NCBI GenBank assembly: GCA_029224465.1
Contig: JAQXUQ010000026.1
Span: forward strand, 1-64,000
DNA from: Bacillota bacterium
Lineage (GTDB): Bacteria; Bacillota; Clostridia; Lachnospirales; Lachnospiraceae
Reading direction: 5' to 3'
Length of the DNA stretch: 64,000 nucleotides
The notes under the pieces are model-generated. The model was not told where the DNA came from and made no database searches. It was given only the letters and a program-made list of their open reading frames with translations. Both the position numbers and the translations under genes were made by a program. Positions 1 through 8,459 of this stretch are shown here, in pieces. Positions within the stretch are counted from its first letter, which is position 1, and each line of letters starts with the position of its first letter.

Positions 1-46
1 TTACCAGGTCCAGGATAATGCAGGATTCCTTTAACGACATATTCAT
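1..46 (-). CDS. 5' end of an unidentified ORF leaving the window
   Basis: The minus strand has a purine-rich GGGGGG stretch followed by ATG at 44-46 (second ATG at 38-40), then fifteen open codons (MNMSLKESCIILDLV) up to the window edge. The product is not recognised. If the hairpin region upstream is an insertion-element end, this could be the start of its transposase gene, but fifteen codons are too few to decide. It could also be a chance opening. Confidence 0.25.
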   Translation of the reverse strand, partial: MNMSLKESCIILDLV

Positions 47-176
47 TTACCCCCCTGCATGATTCTCTATTCACTTACGCTGACTATGAATCATTTACCA
101 CGCTCGTGATCACGGCTCTTGCAATCTCTCAAAGCTTGAGGTCGCAATTTGTGACCTCAGGCGACTGCTCCTACAA
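1..176 (-). mobile_element. possible end of an insertion element (unidentified)
   Basis: This first stretch differs from the housekeeping DNA that follows. Read on the minus strand, a possible terminus TGTAGGAGCAGTC (164-176) is followed by a hairpin (137-159, 10-bp stem with one G-T pair, 3-nt loop) and then by a short open frame that leaves the window. A TG-starting end, a subterminal hairpin and an ORF about 130 bp inside the end would fit an IS21-like organisation, but this is inference: no transposase motif is inside the window and the second end and target duplication cannot be seen. Confidence 0.25.
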
Positions 177-337
177 GTCGAACATACCATAGAGCGCCCA
201 GCAGGACAATGAATACTTCTCACTTTGCCTTTTCTCAAAGAGAAGGATCTATCCGCCCTCCTGATAATCCGCATCCGGATCCCGCTGATTCTTCTTTCAG
301 TTCTTCTTACCGACCTTTTTTCCTGCTGTTTACACGC

Positions 338-381
338 AAAAAGGCACCCCCTCTCAGATTGATTCTGAAAAGGAGTGCCTT
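338..381 (-). terminator. rho-independent terminator of greA-lysS
   Basis: On the minus strand, 20 bases after the lysS stop, AAGGCACTCC pairs with GGGGTGCCTT (arms 372-381 and 341-350, G-T pairs allowed) around a 21-nt loop and runs into TTTTT. No gene is visible between this hairpin and the possible mobile-element end near 176. Confidence 0.75.
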
Positions 382-401
382 GAAGGTTTTTGAAATGTAA
401 A

Positions 402-2396
402 TCAATACAGCTTTGCGCCGGCCGGGATGTGGTTGTCCACCATCAGAAGATGGAGCTCTTCCTCATCGCTGTCCTTCTTATTGTTCACGGCAGACAGCAG
501 CATGCCGCAGGAGTCGATGCCCATCATCTTCCTCGGCGGAAGATTCGTAATGGCGATCAGGGTCTTGCCAACCAGCTCTTCCGGCTCGTAATATGCGTGA
601 ATTCCGCTTAAAATCACGCGGTCCGTGCCGGTTCCGTCATCCAGGACGAACTTCAGAAGCTTCTTGGACTTCGGAACTGCAGAGCATTCTTTCACCTTTA
701 CTGCCCGGAAATCGGACTTGCTGAAGGTGTCAAAGTCCACCTGCTCCTCAAAGAGCGGCTCAATCTTCACATTTGAGAAGTCAATGCTGTCGTTCGGTGT
801 GAAGAATCCGCTGTTATCCCCTGCCGTCTCCTTCTCTCCGGAGACAGGCGCATCGGACTTGCTGCCCGACTTGAGTGTCGGGAACAGCAGAACATCCCTG
901 ATCGCAGCACTGTCCGTGAGCAGCATGCATAATCTGTCTATACCATAACCAATACCACCGGTCGGAGGCATGCCGATTTCCATCGCGTGCAGGAAATCTT
1001 CATCCGTATGGTTCGCTTCCTCATCACCAGCCGCCGCCAGCGCGTCCTGCGCGGCAAAACGCTCTCTCTGATCAATCGGATCATTGAGCTCGGAATACGC
1101 GTTGCACATCTCCCAGCCGTTGATGTAAAGCTCGAAACGTTCCACCTTGGAAGGATCGGAGGGCTTCTTCTTGGTCAGAGGAGAAATCTCAACCGGATGA
1201 TCCATAATGAAGGTCGGCTGAATCATCTTGTCCTCACAGTAAGTGTCAAAGAACAGATTGACAATATCCCCCTTCTTATGGCGGTCTTCAAATTCGATGC
1301 CGCGCTCTCTCGCAAGAGCCTTTGCTTCCTCATCCGAAGAAACCTGATCAAAATCGATGCCGGTCTCTTCCTTGATCGCGTCAACCATGGTCAGCCTGCG
1401 GAAAGGCTTTCCGAGATCAATTTGTTTTCCGCCGTAGGTGATCAGCGTCGTACCGCAGACCTTTTGTGCGACATCGCGGAACATGGACTCGGTCAGCTCC
1501 ATCATTCCGTTATAATCGGTATATGCCTGATACAGCTCCATGAGCGTGAACTCAGGGTTATGCTTCGTGTCTGTACCTTCATTGCGGAAAACACGCCCGA
1601 TCTCATACACTCTCTCCAGACCGCCGATAATGAGGCGCTTGAGATACAGTTCCAGAGAAATGCGGAGCTTTCTGTCCTCATTGAGCGCGTTATAATGCGT
1701 GATAAACGGTCTTGCCGCAGCGCCCCCCGCGTTTTCAACGAGCATCGGCGTCTCGACTTCCATGAAATCACGCCCTGAAAGGAACGTACGGATCTCCTGA
1801 ATGATTCTGGATCTCATTTTGAAGGTCTCGCGGACATCTTCATTCATAATGAGATCGACATATCTCTGACGATAGCGGGTATCTGTATCTGTCAGTCCGT
1901 GGAACTTCTCCGGAAGGGGTTCCAGCGATTTGGACAGCAGTGTCAGTTCCTTGACATGCACCGAGATTTCGCCGGTCTTCGTGCGGAACGGAAAACCCTT
2001 TACACCGATGATGTCGCCGATATCCAGCTTCTTGAAGCCGGCATAAGCATCATCGCCCAGATCATTGCGGCTGACATAAATCTGAATCCGTCCGTCGCGG
2101 TCCTGCAGGTTGGCAAACGAAGCTTTTCCCATCACACGCTTGAACATCATGCGGCCGGCGATCGAAACGGTCACAGGCTCCTTCGTATAATTACCCTCGG
2201 CGTCCTGCTCTCCGCAAAGTTCTTCAAACTTGTCTTTGATCTCCTGCGTGTGATACGTCTGGTCGTAAGTTGTAATCTTGAACGGATCTTTTCCCTCAGC
2301 CTGCAGCGCGGCCAGCTTCTCCATTCTGACCTTTTTCAGCTGCCCCGCATCCTGTGAAGACGCGCTCTGATTCCGGTTGTTCTGATTGTCTGCCAT
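402..2396 (-). CDS. lysS: lysyl-tRNA synthetase, class II, with C-terminal tRNA-binding domain
   Basis: Charges tRNA-Lys with lysine. The 664-residue protein has the N-terminal anticodon-binding OB fold (about 60-180) and a class II catalytic core: the motif 1 region FMEVETPML, motif 2 with YEIGRVFRNEG, and motif 3 with GGIGYGIDRL near residue 500. Bacterial LysS is usually about 500 residues. Here a further 110-130 residues follow, starting after an acidic/serine linker, and match the Trbp111/EMAPII-type tRNA-binding fold normally found at the end of MetRS (VILSGIHAYYEPEELVG, LPPRKMMGIDSCGMLLSA). The ATG follows a strong GGGGAGAGGA site. It lies 82 bp after greA, probably in one transcript from the promoter at 3043-3071, with a terminator at 338-381. 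Confidence 0.97.
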   Translation of the reverse strand: MADNQNNRNQSASSQDAGQLKKVRMEKLAALQAEGKDPFKITTYDQTYHTQEIKDKFEELCGEQDAEGNYTKEPVTVSIAGRMMFKRVMGKASFANLQDRDGRIQIYVSRNDLGDDAYAGFKKLDIGDIIGVKGFPFRTKTGEISVHVKELTLLSKSLEPLPEKFHGLTDTDTRYRQRYVDLIMNEDVRETFKMRSRIIQEIRTFLSGRDFMEVETPMLVENAGGAAARPFITHYNALNEDRKLRISLELYLKRLIIGGLERVYEIGRVFRNEGTDTKHNPEFTLMELYQAYTDYNGMMELTESMFRDVAQKVCGTTLITYGGKQIDLGKPFRRLTMVDAIKEETGIDFDQVSSDEEAKALARERGIEFEDRHKKGDIVNLFFDTYCEDKMIQPTFIMDHPVEISPLTKKKPSDPSKVERFELYINGWEMCNAYSELNDPIDQRERFAAQDALAAAGDEEANHTDEDFLHAMEIGMPPTGGIGYGIDRLCMLLTDSAAIRDVLLFPTLKSGSKSDAPVSGEKETAGDNSGFFTPNDSIDFSNVKIEPLFEEQVDFDTFSKSDFRAVKVKECSAVPKSKKLLKFVLDDGTGTDRVILSGIHAYYEPEELVGKTLIAITNLPPRKMMGIDSCGMLLSAVNNKKDSDEEELHLLMVDNHIPAGAKLY

Positions 2397-2478
2397 TTTC
2401 CTCTCCCCTGATGCGGACTGCAGTTATAACGGCCTCTCTGTGGCCAGTCTTTCTTTTAATACGGCCGCTCTGCAGTTA

Positions 2479-2961
2479 TTATCCTCTTTCGATGCCAAGC
2501 ACCTTGTAGCCGAAGGTTCCTGCCGGCGTATCCACATTGACGGTATCGCCGACCTTGGCGCCGATCAGAGCCTTGCCGACCGGAGACTCGTTCGAAATCT
2601 TGCCCTGCAGGCTGTTCGCCTCGCTCGAGCCGACAATCGTATACGCGAGATCTTCGTCGTCAACGATATCATGTACCTTTACCCGGCAGCCTACGCTGAC
2701 CTTGTCAAGGGTAACTTCTCCTTCGTCAACAACTTCGATGTTCTTGAGTCTTTCCTCCAGAAGCGAAATACGTGCCTCGATTTCACGCTGCTCATCCTTG
2801 GCCGCGTCGTACTCGGCGTTCTCGGACAGATCGCCCTGCGCACGCGCGTCCTTGAGCTTTTCAGCCACTTCTCTTCTTCTGTTGACTTTCAGGTCATTCA
2901 GCTCGTCCTCGATTTTCCTGAGGCCTGCTGTGGTAATAACTGTTTTTGCTGCTTCTGCCAT
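2479..2961 (-). CDS. greA: transcription elongation factor GreA
   Basis: Rescues backtracked RNA polymerase by stimulating transcript cleavage in the secondary channel. The 160 residues are the normal GreA length. The N-terminal half is the coiled coil with the acidic tip region (GDLSENAEYDAAKDEQ, about 43-58), and the C-terminal half is the FKBP-like domain (ISNESPVGKALIGAKVGD). The start follows ACAGGAG at good spacing. A near-perfect sigma-A promoter lies about 80 bp upstream. lysS follows on the same strand with no terminator between, so both are probably cotranscribed. Confidence 0.97.
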   Translation of the reverse strand: MAEAAKTVITTAGLRKIEDELNDLKVNRRREVAEKLKDARAQGDLSENAEYDAAKDEQREIEARISLLEERLKNIEVVDEGEVTLDKVSVGCRVKVHDIVDDEDLAYTIVGSSEANSLQGKISNESPVGKALIGAKVGDTVNVDTPAGTFGYKVLGIERG

Positions 2962-3042
2962 GATATAACCGCTCCTGTATTTACAAAAATTTTTATTGAC
3001 GATGCATTAACCGGATGCAATATGCCAAACTCATGGCCTACA

Positions 3043-3071
3043 ATTATATCCATAATCCGCATCCATGTCAA
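3043..3071 (-). promoter_or_regulatory. sigma-A promoter of greA-lysS
   Basis: Minus strand TTGACA (3066-3071), 17-bp spacer, TATAAT (3043-3048): both hexamers match the consensus exactly. The greA start codon is about 82 bp downstream. Confidence 0.8.
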
Positions 3072-3073
3072 TT

Positions 3074-3096
3074 TAAACCGGGCGGCAGACCGCCCG
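3074..3096 (-). terminator. probable terminator of the birA-dusB group
   Basis: Minus strand GGGCGG-TCTG-CCGCCC hairpin (80-95 of kb 3) followed by GGTTTAAATT. The T-run is short, so strength is uncertain. It sits about 70 bp after the dusB stop and directly before the greA promoter, where a terminator would be expected. Confidence 0.45.
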
Positions 3097-3164
3097 TGCA
3101 TTAGCAAAGCGGCCTGCCGGTACCGTCTTCCGCGCTGTGATGATGCGGCAGCACCGCGTTTGTT

Positions 3165-4133
3165 TTACGCGTAAGGAAACTCCTTCGAAAGAAGCTCCTC
3201 CAGCCCGCTGAACGTTGTCACGGTGTTAACTCTTGAACGGATCTTCGAAGCGCCCGGGAATCCCTGCACGTACCATGCGACGTGTTTTCTCATCTCGAGA
3301 ATTCCCTGCTTCTCCCCCTTGTACTGCAGCATCAGCTGCGCGTGACGTTCAATCATCTGGACGATTTCCCGTCTGGACGGGCGGCCAGGCTCTTCTCCGG
3401 TTTCCAGATAATGGTTGATTTCCGCGAATACCCACGGGTTTCCCTGCGCACCGCGCCCGACCATGACGGCCGCGCAGCCGGTCTCGTCCAGCATCCGTTT
3501 TGCGGTCGGTCCGTCCTTGATATCGCCGTTGCCGATGACGGGGACGCGGACAGCCTGTACTACTTCGGCGATGGTCTCGCGGTCCGCCTCGCCGGAATAC
3601 ATCTGTGTGCGTGTTCTTCCATGAACGGCAATCGCGCTGGCTCCGCCGGCTTCCGCGGCTTTTGCGCATTCCACGGCATTGATGTGATTGCAGTCAAAAC
3701 CGCGCCGCATCTTGACCGTCACAGGCCTTGAAGAAGCGCGGACGCAGGCGCGGACAATCTTTTCAATCAGCGCGGGATTTTTCATCAAAGCAGACCCCTC
3801 CTGATTATTCACAATCTTCGGTACAGGGCACCCCATGTTGATGTCCAGAATGTCAAATTCCCAGTCTTCTATTCTTTTTGCAGCCTCTGCCATCACCTCG
3901 GGCTCATGGCCGAAAATCTGCAGTGCCACCGGAGCCTCGGAGGGGAGAGTGCGCGCAAGCTCCGCTGTTTTGCGGTTGCCGAAAGTAACAGCCTTCGCGC
4001 TGATCATTTCCATGACGGAAAGTCCCGCGCCCTGCTCCTTGCAAAGCAGACGGAACGGAAGATCGGACACGCCGGCCATCGGCGCGAGTACAGTCCGGTT
4101 CGGTATCGTTACATTTCCTATCTGCCAGCGCAT
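3165..4133 (-). CDS. dusB: tRNA-dihydrouridine synthase (DusB type)
   Basis: FMN-dependent reductase that converts specific uridines in tRNA to dihydrouridine. The 322 residues start with an FMN-binding TIM barrel (VLAPMAGVSDLPFR, near 15-28). The substrate-site cysteine is in NMGCPVPKIVNNQEG (about residue 100). The phosphate-binding IGNGDI and MVGRGAQGNPW motifs are present. The C-terminal helical domain ends with the usual HVAWYVQGFPGAS. The ATG is 2 bp after the stop of the DUF6145 gene, with GGAGGA inside that gene's end as ribosome site, so the two are translationally coupled. Confidence 0.93.
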   Translation of the reverse strand: MRWQIGNVTIPNRTVLAPMAGVSDLPFRLLCKEQGAGLSVMEMISAKAVTFGNRKTAELARTLPSEAPVALQIFGHEPEVMAEAAKRIEDWEFDILDINMGCPVPKIVNNQEGSALMKNPALIEKIVRACVRASSRPVTVKMRRGFDCNHINAVECAKAAEAGGASAIAVHGRTRTQMYSGEADRETIAEVVQAVRVPVIGNGDIKDGPTAKRMLDETGCAAVMVGRGAQGNPWVFAEINHYLETGEEPGRPSRREIVQMIERHAQLMLQYKGEKQGILEMRKHVAWYVQGFPGASKIRSRVNTVTTFSGLEELLSKEFPYA

Positions 4134-4135
4134 CG

Positions 4136-4654
4136 TTATTCGATCTCCTCCGGAGTGCTTTCCTTGTGGTAATCATCGCCGCGTTCCTCTCTCCGGCCGG
4201 CATCTTCCCGGTCCTCCTCCGGTGCGAGCGCGTCTTCCTCGAGCAGCTCTGACGGGTCCATATGCAGGAAATGCACCTTGAAATAGATCGAAAGAGAATC
4301 AAACAGCTCTTTCTTGCTGTCTCTGACCTGCCGGATTAAAAGGCCGCAGCCGATGTCGTCGTAGAGCAGATCGTCCTCGTCCGCTTCGGATTCCAGAACA
4401 ACTTCTCCGCCCGGTGTAAGATTCACCGTAAAAACACCGCCGACCTCCTCCGTAAACAGACAGCAGATGATGCGCAGCTCCTCCTTGACAGTCTCGGGGA
4501 GGCCGCTGAATTTCGGGTTGATGTAGTATTTCTTGTCATAAGCGTTCGAGCCGCATAAAACAACGCGGTAGTGCCTCTGCGCAGCTGCCGCGTCCGTGTC
4601 ATCGTCGCTGTCAATATTGGTGTAAATCGTAGTTCTCTTTGCGTATTCTGACAT
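4136..4654 (-). CDS. DUF6145-type conserved protein
   Basis: Function unknown. The 172-residue product resembles a small conserved family seen beside birA/dusB in Lachnospiraceae and named DUF6145 from memory. A core with VVLCGSNAYDKKYYINPKF (about 30-48), LFTEEVGGVF and DDLLYDDIGCGLLIRQV is followed by a very acidic tail rich in E/D/R. No signal peptide or membrane segment is visible. The start chosen is the ATG at 4652-4654, because AGAAAGGACAGT precedes it; a longer reading frame upstream would run back into birA and has no ribosome site. It overlaps neither neighbour: birA ends 22 bp before and dusB begins 2 bp after. Confidence 0.8.
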   Translation of the reverse strand: MSEYAKRTTIYTNIDSDDDTDAAAAQRHYRVVLCGSNAYDKKYYINPKFSGLPETVKEELRIICCLFTEEVGGVFTVNLTPGGEVVLESEADEDDLLYDDIGCGLLIRQVRDSKKELFDSLSIYFKVHFLHMDPSELLEEDALAPEEDREDAGRREERGDDYHKESTPEEIE

Positions 4655-4676
4655 ACTGTCCTTTCTGTTTTGCCGT

Positions 4677-5690
4677 TCAAACGTATCCCATGACGCCGCG
4701 GACGGAGATCTCGCCGCTGCTGACGGGGATGATTTTGTCATCATCCGTCCGCACCAGGAGTTCTCCGGTTTCCGAGATGCCAAGGGCTGTGCCCTCATAT
4801 TCACCCTTGGGATCGAGCACACGCACGCGCCTTCCTGCGTTGACCAGTCCCCGCTCGTAGTCTGCCTTCAGCGGTTTCAGAGAGTCGGCGGCGAGGAATT
4901 TCTCATAGTCCTCTTCAAAACAGTTCCAGATATCCGCGACCAGCGCCGCGCGGCAGAGCGGGCGCCCCAGAGCGTCCGAGATGATTGCCGCCGTGTCCCG
5001 CACTTCCGGCGGAACCGCGCTGATATTGATATTGAGTCCCGTGCCGATAGTAATGTCTTTGATCTCCCGGTCTTCGAGGCGCATCTCTGTCAGGATGCCG
5101 ACAATCTTTTTGTATGTTTTGCCGCCGTCAACCGACACAACGCCGTCGTTTGGCCATTTGATGCCAAAGCGCACGCCAGCCGGCGCTTCCTGCTTCTCGA
5201 GCGCCTTGAAAACCGCTAGCGCCATAATCAATGTCATCATCGGCGCCTTGTCCGGGTTGATCGAAGGCTTGAGCAGAATGCTCATATATACATTACCGCC
5301 GGACGGGGAAATCCAGGTGCGGCCGCGGCGGCCTTTGCCTGCGGTTTGTTTTTCCGAAACGCAAAGCGTACCGTTTCCGTATCCCTCGTCGGAGAGCTTT
5401 TGAATGTCGTTATTGGTGGAGCCGGTCTCCTTCGTGCAAAACAGCGGCCGCCCCACCCACTTCGTCCGCAGCCGGCGCTCGATCTCAACGCCGTTGAAGA
5501 CATCAGCGTCTTCTAAAGCGTGCAGGCGGTAGCCCCGGTTTGTCACGGCTTCAATTTCATATCCGTCTGTCCGGAGCGCGCTGATCGCTTTCCAGACAGC
5601 GGTTCTGGACACGCCGAGCGCTTCACACAGCTGCTGTCCGGACACAAAACCATCTGTCTCTTCGAGCATCTGCAGGATTTTTTCCTTCAT
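4677..5690 (-). CDS. birA: biotin--[acetyl-CoA-carboxylase] ligase / biotin operon repressor
   Basis: Activates biotin with ATP and attaches it to the carboxyl carrier protein; the N-terminal domain also makes it a likely DNA-binding repressor of biotin genes. The 337-residue protein has a winged helix-turn-helix (about 5-60, LCEALGVSRTAVWKAISAL), the ligase domain with the biotinyl-AMP loop GKGRRGRTWISPSGGN, KWPNDGVV, and TGLNINIS, and the small C-terminal SH3-like domain. The start at 5688-5690 is chosen because AAAGAGGAAATCAGC precedes it; an upstream in-frame start would add 14 residues without a ribosome site. It lies 83 bp after argF. Confidence 0.93.
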   Translation of the reverse strand: MKEKILQMLEETDGFVSGQQLCEALGVSRTAVWKAISALRTDGYEIEAVTNRGYRLHALEDADVFNGVEIERRLRTKWVGRPLFCTKETGSTNNDIQKLSDEGYGNGTLCVSEKQTAGKGRRGRTWISPSGGNVYMSILLKPSINPDKAPMMTLIMALAVFKALEKQEAPAGVRFGIKWPNDGVVSVDGGKTYKKIVGILTEMRLEDREIKDITIGTGLNINISAVPPEVRDTAAIISDALGRPLCRAALVADIWNCFEEDYEKFLAADSLKPLKADYERGLVNAGRRVRVLDPKGEYEGTALGISETGELLVRTDDDKIIPVSSGEISVRGVMGYV

Positions 5691-5773
5691 GCTGATTTCC
5701 TCTTTACTCTTTGCGGCCTGACGCAGCCGCATCTCCCCTTCACAGACTGATGCAGCGGCAGGCGCCGGAGCAT

Positions 5774-6775
5774 TTACGCTTCGTAGCCCAGTGTGGCCGC
5801 CATAACCGCCTTGATCGTATGCATGCGATTCTCGGCCTCCTGAAAAACAATCGACCTGCCGCTCTCAAAAACCTCGTCCGTCACTTCCATCTCGGTAAGG
5901 CCGTACTTTTCATGAATCTTTTCACCGATGCCGGTATGCAGGTCGTGGAACGCAGGCAGACAGTGCATGAAAACCGCGTCCGCACTGCCAGGCTGCATAA
6001 GCTCTGCTGTAACGCGGTACGGGAGAAGATCGTGAATTCTCTCCTGCCATACCTCGTCGGGCTCTCCCATCGAAACCCAGACATCCGTGTAGAAAACATC
6101 CGCCCCGTTTGCGGCCTCCGAGGGGTCTTCCGTAAGGCGGACAGAGCCGCCGCTTTCCGCGGCAAGCTCTTCACACCGGCGGACCAGTGCAGGGTCCGGG
6201 AAGTACTTTTTGTTCGAGCACAAGGTCACATGCATTCCCATCTTCGCCCCGAGAACCATCAGCGAGTTTCCTGTGTTGTATCTTGCGTCGCCGAAATAGC
6301 TCAGTCTGATCCCCTTGGTACGGCCGAAATGTTCACGAATCGTCAGAAGGTCCGCAAGCATCTGCGTCGGATGGAATTCGTTGGTCAGGCCGTTCCAGAC
6401 AGGAACCCTGGAATACTTCGCGAGCTCTTCGACGATGTCCTGTCCGAAGCCGCGGTATTCGATACCGTCAAACATGGAGGCAAGGACTCTGGCTGTATCC
6501 GCAATTGACTCTTTCTTACCGATCTGGGAGCCCGAAGGATCTAAATAAGTCGTACCCATGCCGAGATCATGCGCGCCGACTTCAAATGCGCATCTGGTGC
6601 GCGTGCTTGTTTTCTCGAAAATCAGGGCGACATTCTTCCCGCGCAGGCGGTCGACAGCAATTCCTTTTTTCTTCTTATCCTTGAAATCCGCCGAAAGATC
6701 TATAAGATACTGTATTTCTTCTGCTGAAAAATCAAGAAGTTTCAGAAAATCTCTGCCTTTCAGGTTAACGCTCAT
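5774..6775 (-). CDS. argF: ornithine carbamoyltransferase
   Basis: Makes citrulline from ornithine and carbamoyl phosphate in arginine biosynthesis or, in the reverse direction, in the arginine deiminase route. The 333 residues are full length. Carbamoyl-phosphate binding residues are in [12 protein letters not shown] (about 54-65), and the ornithine-binding [10 protein letters not shown] is near residue 270. No arcA or arcC is in the window, so pathway direction cannot be decided. The start follows AAAGGAGG at good spacing, and a clear promoter lies about 100 bp upstream. Confidence 0.95.
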   Translation of the reverse strand: MSVNLKGRDFLKLLDFSAEEIQYLIDLSADFKDKKKKGIAVDRLRGKNVALIFEKTSTRTRCAFEVGAHDLGMGTTYLDPSGSQIGKKESIADTARVLASMFDGIEYRGFGQDIVEELAKYSRVPVWNGLTNEFHPTQMLADLLTIREHFGRTKGIRLSYFGDARYNTGNSLMVLGAKMGMHVTLCSNKKYFPDPALVRRCEELAAESGGSVRLTEDPSEAANGADVFYTDVWVSMGEPDEVWQERIHDLLPYRVTAELMQPGSADAVFMHCLPAFHDLHTGIGEKIHEKYGLTEMEVTDEVFESGRSIVFQEAENRMHTIKAVMAATLGYEA

Positions 6776-6872
6776 GTCGTGCCTCCTTTGTGCTGCAGGA
6801 AATTATGCTGTGCCTTTTGAAGTCTTCTGATCGCGTTGCTTCGAAGTCTCATCGCCACTCTTCATTGAGCGT

Positions 6873-6901
6873 ATTTTAAAACAATCGCATACACCTTGCA
6901 A
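6873..6901 (-). promoter_or_regulatory. sigma-A promoter of argF
   Basis: Minus strand TTGCAA (6896-6901), 17-bp spacer, TAAAAT (6873-6878). It is placed between the SleB-like gene's terminator and argF. A roughly 90-nt leader separates it from the argF start; no riboswitch fold was recognised in the leader. Confidence 0.6.
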
Positions 6902-6945
6902 GCAAGCGAAGCCGCTGACGGCCTTAAAGCGGGCGCCGTGAAACT

Positions 6946-6986
6946 TAAAAAGCGGACGCCGCACAGTTTAAAGCCGTGCGGCGTCC
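6946..6986 (-). terminator. terminator of the SleB-like hydrolase gene
   Basis: Perfect 11-bp stem: GGACGCCGCAC (6954-6964) pairs with GTGCGGCGTCC (6976-6986) around an 11-nt loop. On the minus strand the stem is followed by GCTTTTTAAG. Confidence 0.8.
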
Positions 6987-7063
6987 AAAAGGAATCTGTT
7001 GATATTTGAGTATGTCGGCGATGTCCGCCATCAAGACGCAGCGGCCGCAGAGCTTTCCGGCTG

Positions 7064-8260
7064 TTACATCATTCCCCAGAAGCAATGTGCTCCGATGATG
7101 GTTCCGCTCGAATGCAGTTCCCTGCGCATAAAGAAGACGGAACCCCCGACCGGCTTCGATCCCGCGAGCGCTTCGTCAGCCGCGGCATAGCAGTCGGCAG
7201 GAATCGTGCCTCTCCTCAATACACGGTTTAACCATCCGGAACCCGCCGGTGAAAACTGTCCTCTCTGATAAACAACCGAAGAAATCGAATTCGGGAACTT
7301 CGAGCTGTTAACACGGTTCATAACGACATTGCCAACCGCGACTTTTCCGGTATGGCTCTGGTTGCCTGCTTCACAGTAGATGATCGCGGCGAGAAGCTCA
7401 CGGTCGGAAGCAGACGCTGCTGTATTCGTCTGTGCGGCAGCCTGTGCTGCCTGTGCAGCGGCCTGCGCCTGCTGCAGTTGAACCTGCTGCAGTGCCTGCA
7501 GCGCCTGCGCTGCCTGGTAAGAAGCGGCCGGTATCTGCTGCTGGGTTTGTGCCTGCGCAGCGGCTGTTTCCGTCGCTGTGGCGGCTGCTTCAGTGCTCGC
7601 CGCAGGGGCCGCCTCGGTGCCGGCTGAGGTCGTCGCTTCGGTGCTGACTGCGGTCGCCGCGTCCGTGCCGGCTGCAGGGGCTGCCTCGGTGCTGGCTGCG
7701 GTCGCCGCTTCCGTGCCGGCTGCAGCGGCTGCCTCGGTGCTGGCCGCGGAAGCAGCTTCGGTGCCGGCTGTGGCCGCCGTGTCCTGCAGGTCCTTCGCCT
7801 GCGCGGCTGCCTGCGAGAGATAGAGTGCGGCATCGCTCTGGCTTTCCGCCTGTGCCTGCAGGTCAGCGCCGCTCTGCGTGCTTGCTGCGGACGTCTCAGA
7901 GGATTCTGTACTTGCTGCCGCCGCGTCCTGCGCGGTATCTTCTTTCATGACTTCGTCCAGAATTTGTTTTTCCTCCTCTGTAAGTTCATCGGAAACCGTT
8001 CCGTCCGAAATGTCTTCCGCCTTTTTCTGAACAATTGCCTTCTTGGTCTTGATAACCGCGTCCTGCGCGATCTTCATGGCTGTGTCTTCATCATTGCCTG
8101 CTTCAAGTGCCGCACGATAAAACTTCTGCGCCGCTTCTGTTGCCTGATCATTCATGGAAGTCTGATCTGCCGCAAAAACGGCGAGCGGGCTCGACACGGT
8201 GAAGACGGCTGCTGCCATCAGTGCAAAGGTTTTAACTGTAATACTTTTTGTAAGCTTCAT
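7064..8260 (-). CDS. secreted cell-wall hydrolase, SleB-like
   Basis: Predicted exported peptidoglycan hydrolase. A signal peptide (KLTKSITVKTFALMAAAVF..., cleavage after VFA near residue 30) is followed by a helical acidic region (about 31-110), a long linker of about 150 residues made of alternating TEAA/AAGTEAA-type and then Q/A-rich repeats, and a C-terminal Hydrolase_2 (SleB) domain from about residue 290 (LLAAIIYCEAGNQSHTG with the catalytic Glu, VGNVVMNRVNS, FSPAGSG). SleB is a lytic transglycosylase in spore germination, but this low-complexity linker suits a general wall hydrolase. It has its own promoter, a WalR-like box and a terminator, so it is monocistronic. AGGAGAGTGA precedes the ATG. 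Confidence 0.88.
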   Translation of the reverse strand: MKLTKSITVKTFALMAAAVFTVSSPLAVFAADQTSMNDQATEAAQKFYRAALEAGNDEDTAMKIAQDAVIKTKKAIVQKKAEDISDGTVSDELTEEEKQILDEVMKEDTAQDAAAASTESSETSAASTQSGADLQAQAESQSDAALYLSQAAAQAKDLQDTAATAGTEAASAASTEAAAAAGTEAATAASTEAAPAAGTDAATAVSTEATTSAGTEAAPAASTEAAATATETAAAQAQTQQQIPAASYQAAQALQALQQVQLQQAQAAAQAAQAAAQTNTAASASDRELLAAIIYCEAGNQSHTGKVAVGNVVMNRVNSSKFPNSISSVVYQRGQFSPAGSGWLNRVLRRGTIPADCYAAADEALAGSKPVGGSVFFMRRELHSSGTIIGAHCFWGMM

Positions 8261-8342
8261 TCACTCTCCTGCAAATGATAGCGGCTTTCGCAAGCGCTCT
8301 CATTTGTTTTCTGTTCCTGATTATTAAATCGTGATTTCAATT

Positions 8343-8359
8343 TGTTACGTATTTGTTAC
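8343..8359 (+). promoter_or_regulatory. WalR-like direct repeat
   Basis: Plus strand TGTTAC-N5-TGTTAC, an exact match to the WalR (YycF) pattern TGTWAH-N5-TGTWAH known from Bacillus and Staphylococcus. It lies downstream of the -10 box of the hydrolase promoter and in the opposite orientation to the gene. In B. subtilis, boxes placed downstream of the -10 mediate repression. WalR is not encoded in this window. Confidence 0.45.
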
Positions 8360-8373
8360 AACAAATTGGTTGT

Positions 8374-8402
8374 ACTCTATCACTGTGTAATAATTTTGTC
8401 AA
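8374..8402 (-). promoter_or_regulatory. sigma-A promoter of the SleB-like gene
   Basis: Minus strand TTGACA (8397-8402), 17-bp spacer, TAGAGT (8374-8379). The -35 is perfect and the -10 matches 4 of 6. The leader to the ATG is about 105 nt and contains the WalR-like box near its start. Confidence 0.5.
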
Positions 8403-8459
8403 GTTTTGACTTTTGAGGGAGTGAGATAGGCTTTTTGCAGGTTACGAGATAGATGTGGG

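Noticed and set aside
209-611. Small plus-strand frames beside and opposite lysS
   Set aside because: They overlap the lysS terminator or lysS itself and have no supporting features.
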